Source: Galaxea fascicularis (Eukaryota; Cnidaria; Anthozoa; Scleractinia; Euphylliidae). Taken from it: 64,000 bases of DNA. Below the pieces are notes generated by a model. The model saw only the letters and a program-made list of their open reading frames with translations, was not told where the DNA came from and searched no databases. The position numbers and the translations under genes were made by a program. The stretch lies in the NCBI GenBank assembly GCA_948470475.1, contig OX419344.1, forward strand, positions 23,892,225-23,956,224, written 5' to 3'. Shown here one piece after another: positions 55,642-64,000 of this stretch (position 1 is its first letter; each line of letters begins with the position of its first letter).

Positions 55642-56919
55642 ATGAACGGCGACACAACTGCAAGCGTGTCTCAAAATGGATCCACAAATTTTTATTTATC
55701 TGACACGGCAGCGGGGATTCAGTCGACAGCAATAATATTACTTGCGGTGTCTTCTTTGATTTGCAATGCTCTGGTTGGATATGTTCTCATCAAAAAACCA
55801 GAACTTCTATCACATTCTTCAGCAAGCAAGCTTCTCCTCAACTTAACTGCGTCAAGCTTCGTCCTCTCCTTGACTGTTTTACCGTTTGTATTCGCTTCGA
55901 GTCTAAAACAAACTTGGATGTTTGGGAAAGCGTGGTGTCAGACGAGTGGTTTTCTTACTGTTTTACTCTCCGCGACATCTTTGGGTATGGTGATGTTCTT
56001 GAGTATTGATCGCTATCATTGTATAGTCAACCCTCTCAATTACGACTCTAGAATGTCTCCAGCGCGTACCAACTTCTTCATCGCTTGTACGTGGCTTGCA
56101 AGTCTCTTCTTAGCTTTATTGCCCCTTATTGGGTGGGGAAAGTATGGATATCAACCTGCCAAAGTCTCGTGCACTGTCATTTGGAGTGACTCTATAAGCG
56201 AAGGATACACCAAACTTTATGCATTAATTACGCTGTGGGTACCTCTTTTGGTTATGATAGTGGCATACTACTACATATTAAAAGCAGCCCGTCGACAGGC
56301 CAGAGTAGGAATAATCGCCGTAGTGCCTGCATCTATCAATATCAACGGAGCGAATCATTTGCGCACGTCAACTCGAACGCTAAACCGTAACTCTGTGGCG
56401 TCGAACTCGAGTGCGTTTACAGGTTCCAAAGCGCTGCGCACGACTTGTCTCGTACTTGGTACCGTTATATTCTGTTGGGGACCCTATGTAATTTCAATTC
56501 TCTTGGAATCGGAACAAATACCCGTACGCTTTGAATTACAGACCACCTTTGTTATGGTGTCATACTCGAGCGCCTTGCTATATCCTATTATCTACGGGTT
56601 TCACATACGAGTGATCAGACGTAGCATTAAGAGGCTTTTATTTTCTCTCATACTCAGAGGAAACAACACTGTGCGACCCACCAGCGAAACCGCGTTTATC
56701 GTTTCACCCTCCGCTGCACTGTTTCGTACCAGATCAGCGTCTGAGGGCTCGGTGAATTCTTTTGACTTGGGCTGGTCACCACGGAGGGAAAGCGAGAGTT
56801 TGTGGACGCTTCCAGTCATAAGGGAAGAAATGGAAAAAGAAATCAAGCCAAACAGATCTCGAACTACTGAAGTGACCGATCTTGAGGTCGGAAATCTTCC
56901 GGGAAGAGTGGAGTGTTAG
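55642..56919 (+). CDS. Class A (rhodopsin-like) GPCR, intronless orphan
   Basis: 425 residues from the ATG at 55642; the frame is open 27 codons earlier but without an ATG. The N-terminus has Asn-Gly-Ser-Thr and other glycosylation-like sites. Seven hydrophobic spans follow: TM1 about 27-50 with the conserved Asn42, TM2 about 64-86, TM3 about 99-122 followed by D-R-Y at 123-125, TM4 about 144-164, TM5 about 192-213, TM6 with C-W-G-P-Y, and TM7 with Y-P-I-I-Y. Cys99 and Cys177 are placed for the TM3-loop disulfide. The third loop is Asn/Ser/Thr/Arg-rich. The C-tail of about 90 residues is Ser/Arg-rich with possible phosphorylation sites. TM7 lacks the retinal lysine, so it is not an opsin. Oddities: the TM2 aspartate is replaced by Ser (about 72) and the TM7 Asn by Tyr. 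The TM6 region resembles GPR161-type receptors, but the ligand is unknown. Confidence 0.9.
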   Translation: MNGDTTASVSQNGSTNFYLSDTAAGIQSTAIILLAVSSLICNALVGYVLIKKPELLSHSSASKLLLNLTASSFVLSLTVLPFVFASSLKQTWMFGKAWCQTSGFLTVLLSATSLGMVMFLSIDRYHCIVNPLNYDSRMSPARTNFFIACTWLASLFLALLPLIGWGKYGYQPAKVSCTVIWSDSISEGYTKLYALITLWVPLLVMIVAYYYILKAARRQARVGIIAVVPASININGANHLRTSTRTLNRNSVASNSSAFTGSKALRTTCLVLGTVIFCWGPYVISILLESEQIPVRFELQTTFVMVSYSSALLYPIIYGFHIRVIRRSIKRLLFSLILRGNNTVRPTSETAFIVSPSAALFRTRSASEGSVNSFDLGWSPRRESESLWTLPVIREEMEKEIKPNRSRTTEVTDLEVGNLPGRVEC

Positions 56920-58049
56920 CCCGACAAAAAGATGCCCGCAACGAACAAGGGAATTTCTATCGACTGACTGGGCTGACTTTCAGTCTTTTAATCTGTATAC
57001 CAAACTGGATCAACAGAGTTCCATTCACGGATTATTGTCATAATGGACAAGTTCAATTTCTTGGACATCTGAATTATAGATTTAAATTTAATTCCTATTA
57101 CAAAGTATGCCATTTTCCCGTCTATATTTACCTGACAAGCTGTCACTCCTTCATTAATCTCCTTCATAAACCTTTTCACTTCAAAGAGTGTCCAATTTCG
57201 GAGAATTCCTTTCACTAAAATTTTGAGATTTTTAACAGCACTTCAGGAAAGTGCTGTATGGTCACGTAAAAGGCGTTTGAAAACATTTGTTCCGTGTTTA
57301 CAAAATTTAAGTTTGGGAGACTCTGGAGTTTAAGTGTAAAACCGGAGCTACTTTAGGTCTGTTAGTAGGATTTATTTACGTTTTTGCAACAGTTCTTTGG
57401 AAGCAACTTAAAAGCGAGAAATAAAACTGCGTGTCGGCCTTTGTGCTGTGTTTATTACCATTGCATTACTTTAACAGCTGCGTACCGGAACTTGTTTGGG
57501 TGGCCTATTCGCGCCATCTTGGCGGCCGTGGAATGTTTAGATTGGACATATTTCCGATGACGTCACATCTGTTGTTTGTCAATGAAGACCACCCAAGCAA
57601 AGCGTCAAAGTCGTTGCTAAAACGGATCGAGAAGGGCGTGCGCGCGAATTATTTAGCCTTGTTTTCCGGCTTGCGTGTCTTGAAGGTCGTGCTTTAAATA
57701 GAAATATCCAGGTGGCTTCTTATTAGGACTGGCGAGATCTTTTTGTTCTCTTGAGTGGATCTTTCCTCAGTTCTCAGTTCTCATTAGACAAATGCTAAAA
57801 AAAAAAAACACTTCTGAAACTGTGGAGAAAAACCAGGAGATTGAAAACTAACCATCGATAAGAAGCTGGGGCGAGTCTAAGGAAGGCCAAGGCAAAGAGA
57901 GCTTATCGTTTCCCACGTAAAATTGTTTGAAAGCTTACGCTTGTAAGCCATCATAATATTGGGGTAAAACGTGACGATGGCCTGAGATGATTTATGCGGT
58001 TTAGTCAACCTCGTGAGTTCTTGAAATTCCATTTGTTTTCCGTTAGACG
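56920..58049. other. 3' flank of GPCR; possible repeat at 57480-57600
   Basis: A poly(A) signal candidate AATAAA is at 57420-57425. At 57496-57600 TTGGGTGGCC and GACCACCCAA are inverted around a CGCCATCTTGGCGGCC palindrome, suggesting a MITE. An A run is at 57799-57810. No gene recognised. Confidence 0.45.
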
Positions 58050-58272
58050 ATGGCCAACACCTTCCAAACTAGGTAAGATTGACCTTTTCCTTTCACATTG
58101 CATTTCGTTTTGCAGGAAACGATGTGGTTTTTATTGTGTCTTTCAACCTGAATCCGTTTCGTGTTTTATCGCAAAACCTGAAACAGCAGTGACCAGGAAC
58201 CAGGATGATCAGCCCCAGCAAACCATTGTTTCAACGAAAACCGCTGGTCAGCAACCTGGTTCTGGTCAGTAG
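58050..58272 (+). CDS. Uncharacterised small two-exon protein, about 59 residues
   Basis: Exon 1 (58050-58072) starts at ATG shortly after an apparent acceptor (ccgttag), so there is probably a 5' non-coding exon. It ends at gtaaga in phase 2. Exon 2 (58116-58272) follows ttttgcag and ends TAG. The product begins M-A-N-T-F-Q-T, then K-R-C-G-F-Y-C-V-F with three Cys in the first half, and ends in a Gln/Thr-rich hydrophilic tail. The intron is only 43 bases, at the short limit for animals. No family recognised. It could be the 3' part of a longer gene or a chance model. Confidence 0.35.
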
Positions 58273-59769
58273 TAGAGGGGAAACGAGGATAAACGTTTTC
58301 TGCGAGTTCAGACTCCAGCTCTTATTTGGCCTCTTGCGCTCTCCGAGACTCTCCTTTCAGACTCACCCGGACCTCAGCAAGTTCGAAACTGTTCAAATAG
58401 TCTTAAGAATCCATGGGAGTTCCTCTCGTCTGGCGCGACACGCTTGAGAGTTGGGCAGAGCTTTGTGGTAAGCTGTTAACGACTTGTGCGTCAACAGCTG
58501 GTAGACTCTTGCAAACAACAACACCGCCAACTTTCAACCCTAACATTAAAAAAAAACGTAACCTTAAGGGGTACTTCCTTTTTTTTCTCACGCTCGACTG
58601 TGGTTGAGCGTTGAAACAAATTCCAAGCTGAAGTAGCCACAACTCAGTCGTTCAAGTAACGCTCAAGGAGAAAGTCTTTGTTCTTTTGTGAGCTGAACCA
58701 GTCATGGAAACGCTTATCGGCCACAACTCTTTTGTAAACTATGTTAATGTAAATATACAATGTAATACAGTAAGCGGTATGCATGCCTGACCGGCTGTGC
58801 TAAATTAATAATGAAGATGAAAGTGATAATGAAGGAAATATTGAGAAGAGCAAGACATTATACCCAGCCTAGCTGAGTAAGGACAGGTGACTTAGAGTGC
58901 AAAAATTACTGCTTCATTGAGAACATTTAGACCTACTATTTCTTTTGAAATGTAAAGTTTAGATAACAAAGTTGTGCATCTGGCCTGTTCCTGAAAATTA
59001 AGTCTGCTAGGACCTCTCTTTTACGTGACTTCTTTTTCGTACTTATATCTAACATACAGAATGCTCTACCTTTAAATATAAGATCTGAAGTAAATCTATG
59101 ACCCTTGTACCTTCAAGTTGATCTGCCCAGGTATTCTTATAAATTATGTTTATTAGTTTTCCCTAACAGGGGGTGTTTCAGTGGGGTAGGGTACGTATTT
59201 TAAAGGGGTGGGGTAGGTTGGTAATTTACCTCGTAGCGGAACTGGCATGGTGTTCTATTGTAAATAATCTGTCTCTGGCAAACTATTAAATAAATGAATA
59301 AATAAATAATTAAGTAAATTCTATCGATCCTGGTTTTTTTTAGTTTAGAATAAATTGCCAATAGGACATTTGCACGACGACGCCACTTGACTAACTACCA
59401 GAATCCTTCAGGTTCAATTTTGCTTTTCTCGTGCTAATTAGAGCTATTTGAATTATAAAAGACCAAAATTGACTAGCTCTCAACGTCAGTGGCTTCATAG
59501 CTTTAAGCTTCTTTACGCAACTGTAAAAATTGCGATCACAACTGCGACGATCATTCTCCATTTGATTTCATATCCGCAGTTCACGTATGATTTCTTTCAT
59601 ATGCATTATTCACCTGCATTCTGGTAGTTGTAGTCAAATGGCGTCATCGTGCGAATGCCCTATTCTCTGAAAACTGAGTAAGATTGATAACGATGTCAAA
59701 AAATAAAATGCTAATGGTAAACTTGAAATACTTTCGTGCTTCTAAGATAACTGTTACTTCTCTAAGCAC
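58273..59769. other. Intergenic, no gene seen
   Basis: No coding exon recognised. A short G/T-rich repeat lies at 59165-59225 (GGGTAGGG-like), and AAATAAATGAATAAATAAAT at about 59288-59307. Confidence 0.4.
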
Positions 59770-60544
59770 CAGGGGTACCCAACGAGCAAATTAAGAAAAA
59801 CCTTTGAGTGATATTTGACATATTTCTAGACTCCTTGTAATTTTTAAAGACCGTTTAAAGAATTGTTTTAATCAGCTAGAAAATTGATCTGTTCGGATTT
59901 CTTAGCTGAAAATTGAAGTGCCCGAAAATTTTAGGGAATGAAATCTTCATTCCAGAACTTGCTAGCTGAATGTTACCTTCGAAGAACTTCTCTGCGAACT
60001 ATTTGCTTACCCGAAAATGCTAGGCGACCTTTTCAAGAGCCAAAAATTGATCCCTTCCGAGAATCTAAGGAACTATTTTCCCCTGGATTTACCTGGTTGC
60101 GAATCTTTTATGTGATGTTTTAAATAAGGAATCAATAGCTTTTTGGCAATGCATTATCCGAAAGTCTTAGGCCATGTCCACACTGCTGCGTTTTTGTTTG
60201 AAAACGCATCGATATGCTCAATTTGAATTCTTTAATTTTCCGACTTTTATCACCTGGTAACACCTACTTTCTGTATATGAATGCTATTTATCTTTGCAAA
60301 AACCAATTAACTTAATTCCTCAGCATAAATAGACCATGTTCTGTAAGCTTGAGTGAGTTGGTTTTAGAGTTGGTTTAGAGTTGGCTGTAAGCTTAGACAC
60401 TCTCTAGTGAGACTTGTCGCAGTTGTGTTATCACTCTCGACGAAGCCAGTTGCTCAAGAATAAAGCCGTTAACTGCCAAATCCTGCGGTGTGCCTGTTAT
60501 CTAAAATCTGTTCCGTAACAGAAGTTTCTCGTTGGGTGCCCCTG
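59770..60544. mobile_element. 775-bp element with CAGGGGTACCCAACGAG ends
   Basis: Left CAGGGGTACCCAACGAG and right CTCGTTGGGTGCCCCTG are inverted over 17 bases with one mismatch. CAGGG-type ends suit hAT-like elements, but an 8-bp duplication is not clear (flanks share only AAG-AC). The right half (about 60300-60520) has an AATAAA and may be an unrelated insertion. Confidence 0.65.
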
Positions 60545-60708
60545 AAGTACCAAAGCGAAGGCCGTAAGTTAGATAACTCATCGGGTTAATTACGTCACCT
60601 TCGTTAAATAAAGAATATTGTATTGTATTGAAACAAAGGTGACGTTATTTATTTTCCCTCACCAACATACCATTACGCTCCAGCACTTTTTGAAGGCATT
60701 CCATTATC

Positions 60709-62343
60709 ATGGATGCTATTAGCGTTCATCGACCCTGTTTAAGTCACATTTTTGCAGCAAAACTAGCAAAAAAGTTCTACAACTTTAAAACAATTACAGA
60801 GATAAAGGAATTTGGAAGCTACAGCGACCGGAATTTCTACATTCGAGGCAAAAGAACTTCGAGTGAATGCGCTAATCAAGATCAAGCCTCAAAGCTGGAA
60901 GATGGAGAATTTGTGCTCAAAATATTAAACTCCTTTGACAGCAAACACGGAGATTTTGTCGATGCCGAGAATGACACAATGCGATTCCTGAGAAAAAAAC
61001 AGTTCCCTTGCCCTGAGCTGTATCCTGTGGCTGGAAGCTCAGCGCTGAAACTTCTTGTGCAAATTCCACTTGAGTTCATGAGTACAATGGACGAGGCGTA
61101 CAGCTCAACTCGGGAAGACGAAAACAGACATCTTTCATCAACAGAAGAGTGTATCATTCGGCTGATTTCATTTCTGCCGAGCGACACTGCGGCAAGCCTG
61201 CCCCATCTCAGCCATGACAAGTTATTTACCATTGGACAGTTTGTTGGGAGATTGAGCAGATCTTTACAGGTATATTAACTCTTTATGGGTGATCAGCATA
61301 AAATTTCTCCTTGTAATAGCAACGCTTTATACAACAGAGTGATCACGAGAATTAAGGACAGGATCACACAAGATGAATTTGTAGTTTGATATTTTAACAA
61401 TTTCTCTCCACTACTTCTATAGGAAATGTCTAGCAGCAGCAAATGAGAGTGTAAGGTTTGATCTTGTGGTTTAAAAAGTTAACAAGAGATACCCGTAGAC
61501 TATTTCGTCTGGCTTATTACGTCATTCCGTCAGTTATGTAGGCGGCAATTTTCACGGGTTGTGTTGTTCGGTTGAGCCCATGGACAGCATGCTGTCAATG
61601 TTGCAGTTCCTTTTGTTGTAATTTGGTTGTTTTTAATTGGTGTCCATGTCATAAGAAAATACCTCATAAAGGCTGTAGCACTGAGACATGACGACCGTTT
61701 GTCATTATCAGCTTTAATTTCCGTTTTCAATTTACATTTGTAGGAATTGCAGTGTCCTGTGCTAAGGCAAAGGGTGAGTAGGTGGAACTTGGAGAGTTTT
61801 CCTTCTCTCCAGGAATACATAAGCGTCATCGAAGACGAAGAGAGCAAACGTCTTATCCGTGACGTCATGGCAAGGTTTACAACTCACGTGTCTCCCAAAA
61901 TTTCGTTTCTGCGCCGTGGAATTCTCCACAACGACGTCTCTCGAACAAATCTTTTGATCGACGAGAAAGATGGCAATTTTAAAATTTCAGGACTGATTGA
62001 TTTTGGTGACATGTGTTGTTCGTATTTGCTTTTTGAACTAGCGATTGCTGTGGCTTCATTCATGAACGAAAACGACGTTTTAACGGACAGCAGTTACATT
62101 ATTGCCGGTTACCAAGCTGTTTTTCCTCTTCCCGGCATGGAGTTTGAGTTGTTGTGTGACAGTATATCGGCTCGTCTTTCCCAGGTTTATATCATTACGG
62201 CCAAAGAGGAAAGACAAAATGCGCAAAATAAATATCTTACAAAGACGTTGGCGGATTTTGGAGTTAGGATGAAAGGCTGGTTAAAGTATTCTAAGGAAGA
62301 GGTCATGAATTATTGGCGGAGCATTGGGCTAAGTATTAATTAA
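60709..62343 (+). CDS. HYKK: Hydroxylysine kinase-type aminoglycoside phosphotransferase-fold enzyme
   Basis: Two exons, 60709-61269 and 61744-62343, joined in phase 0 (cag|gtatat, tttgtag|gaa), give 386 residues, near the roughly 370 of the family. The HYKK family phosphorylates 5-hydroxy-L-lysine with GTP in lysine/collagen breakdown. The N-lobe (about 30-110) carries a K-I-x-E-F-x-S-Y-S-D-R-N-F glycine-loop-like segment and F-V-L-K-I-L-N with the likely nucleotide-binding Lys. The C-lobe has the catalytic H-N-D (249-251) with N256, equal to the family HxD....N motif, then I-D-F-G-D (272-276) for metal binding. The C-terminal helices (Y-I-I-A-G-Y, near 300) match. The start is the first ATG and precedes the conserved domain directly. 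The intron contains a MITE. The substrate is inferred from family resemblance only. Confidence 0.92.
61280..61475. mobile_element. MITE family B, copy 3 (HYKK intron), inverted
   Basis: Read on the minus strand it shows the family order: TTAAACCACAAGATCAAACC, TCTCATTTGCTGC, AATTCTCGTGATCACTCTG, then TGCTGATCACCCATAAAG. Opposite orientation to the copies at 20184 and 37705. Confidence 0.8.
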
Positions 62344-62378
62344 CTCCCTGCAAATGAGTGTATATGTTGTGGGCAGCT

Positions 62379-62383
62379 ATTCG

Positions 62384-62424
<41 letters not shown>

Positions 62425-62546
62425 AAGCTTTGTTTTACCACGCCAAGCCTTGCAGTCCGGAAACCGTGGAGGCGAGGCTTGGCGTGGTAAAACAAAGCTT
62501 TTTTGGTCTCTCGGGACAATATGGCCGCCGTGTGACAAGGGCGAAT
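62379..62546. mobile_element. Foldback MITE, about 168 bp
   Basis: ATTCGCCCTTGTCACACGGC continuing for about 75 bases is repeated inverted at the right, ending TGTGACAAGGGCGAAT. The arms differ at only a few positions and are separated by about 18 bases. It begins 36 bases after the HYKK stop, so it may lie in its 3' UTR. Confidence 0.85.
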
Positions 62547-63559
62547 GCTCCGGGGGTATGCTTCCTCGGAAAAATTTGAAATTTGGGCCTCTTGGATTGC
62601 ATTTCTTGCATTCTGGAGCAAGAATTTTTCAACAAGAGTACATAAATGCTCTGAATTTTATATTTCCTTCTTGCAATGGTCTTCAATCGCTGATAAAGTT
62701 TTCATTTGCAAACAGTTTGTCTTTATGCTAACAAAAACAGACTTGTTCCGATCATTTATCTGAACCGTATCTGCAACAAACGTACAGTTCAATGACTTGG
62801 TGTAATTTGTTGTCAGTCATGAAATATTGTTTCGAAATTGTAGCCTTGTGTAAACGAAAGTGTGTAGCTTTTGCTTCAATTAGAGACACCAAAATGTAAA
62901 GAGATTAGCAACATGCATGGAAATCTGAGCCTAGAACATAAAGCAAACCAGTCATGGATTACCGTCATCATTTTTTTCACATTCTGGCAGTACAATTTGG
63001 GAATAAACGCATTTGTGCAAACGACATCTTAAGTCAAGACAGTCAAACAAATATTAATTATATGGACCGCTGAATTGTGGGTTTTGTAGCGATCGTTCCT
63101 CCCCCTTTTTTGCCAGCGATCCAGCGACTGCCGGCAACGATCGTGGTGATGGTCTTCGTGAGCTTGCCGATTTTCAACCCTTCAAAAATTAAGATCGGAG
63201 GTTTAAAGGTATAAAAACAGATACAATAACCGTCAGCCCCTTGCGACCTTAATGAGGCAAGACTCGGTAGATGAAATTCAGTGAAAATGGCATCACGCGG
63301 GTTCAGTGAGGAAACAAAAACAAGGTTAGAAAAAAAAAAACAGCTAGTAGCGGTACCTCTTAATACATATATCTTGTAAAAAAAGCAGCTTTTTACAAAT
63401 ATATAGGCGTAAAAATGGTGCGTTTTTACATAAAAAAAAGCTGATTTTTTACAAAAATATCTATTTTAAACGGAATAGCAAAAGAGAAAAAGAGCTCATG
63501 CATTCTTAATACGCAATTTTGGCGTGTTTTCAGTGACTTGTAAGTGATGCGATGGGTGC
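62547..63559. other. Intergenic, no gene seen
   Basis: No coding exon recognised. Short A and T runs at 63330-63480 flank TTTTTACA repeats (TTACAAATATA, TTACATAAAAAA). Confidence 0.4.
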
Positions 63560-63890
63560 AATAGTTTGGCGGTAGGACTGGATGACTCGACAGAAAAAAA
63601 TAGGTGAAATAGGAATTACCGGACGTTATTAAGGAGTTGGACGAGCGGTAATGGCTGTAGTTTTTGCTTGGTGTACTAAAAGCAGTAACGATGCTTCTGT
63701 ACAATATATTGGTGTATTTTGACCCGATATTGGAGTCCTTCTGGAGAAGAGTTAAGAACTACATTGTAAGTAACCGGCCCATGTATGGTTGCGGCAGCCT
63801 CTTGTGTCCTAATAAGCACCGATGTTGTGACAAGAAGTTGGACGTTGATCAATCTGTGGGTTTAACAAGATAAAATGTGAGATGAGCTCT
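63560..63890. mobile_element. Relative of the 1-kb piggyBac-like element (partial)
   Basis: GGACTGGATGACTCGACAG and following GGAATTACCGGACGTTATTA segments parallel 50044-50140 of the element at 49567-50578 in the same order with many differences. Termini are not visible in the window. Short TAACTGTTTGTAATTG tandem units follow at 63915-63985. Confidence 0.4.
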
Positions 63891-64000
63891 ATCGCCAACA
63901 TACAAGTTCGGCTCTAACTGTTTGTTATTGTTTCTGACTGTAATTAATAACTAACTGTAATTGTTTCTAACTGTTTGTAATTGTATTCAACCTGACTGAA

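Noticed and set aside
55642..56919. Opsin identity for the GPCR
   Set aside because: TM7 lacks the retinal-binding lysine position and reads S-S-A-L-L-Y-P-I-I-Y.

Overview
The window is eukaryotic nuclear DNA. Split genes with GT-AG introns, three copies of a tRNA-derived SINE and very many short inverted-repeat transposons all show this. The gene families and repeat style fit a cnidarian, most likely a stony coral or close relative (inference; no species marker was recognised). Five genes are recognised with good support and four more are uncharacterised models.

Layout. 1-4.6 kb: an uncharacterised two-exon gene (2037-4026, +). 4.3-13.5 kb: mobile DNA, including a minisatellite present in two opposite orientations, a near-perfect 290-bp foldback, and a decayed retroelement with R2-type features lying inside a 4.5-kb unit bounded by short inverted ends and a 7-bp direct repeat. 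13.6-16.5 kb: a large exon encoding a charged protein with a duplicated, unrecognised domain and an acidic repeat tail. 17.8-23.3 kb: ATG3, the LC3/GABARAP-conjugating E2-like enzyme, with all 12 exons. 26.4-27.5 kb (-): an intronless CALHM-type channel. 28.75-51.6 kb (-): a 32-exon strawberry-notch (SBNO) family helicase whose exon phases close perfectly into 1,221 residues. It ends in a UBZ4-type ubiquitin-binding zinc finger preceded by PCNA-box-like motifs. 52.9-53.5 kb (+): a small three-exon model. 55.6-56.9 kb (+): an intronless class A GPCR. 58.05-58.27 kb (+): a small two-exon model. 60.7-62.3 kb (+): a two-exon hydroxylysine kinase (HYKK) type phosphotransferase.

The genes do not look like a co-functioning cluster. 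They are unrelated housekeeping and signalling genes separated by repeats. The most notable protein is the SBNO helicase with the added UBZ4 finger, which suggests a role at ubiquitinated PCNA or damaged replication forks (inference). The most notable DNA features are dispersed short transposons carrying several CCAAT boxes plus E2F-like sites, and a set of intronic transposon families shared between ATG3, SBNO and HYKK.

All coordinates and exon borders were read by eye. No alignment, expression data or database search was available.
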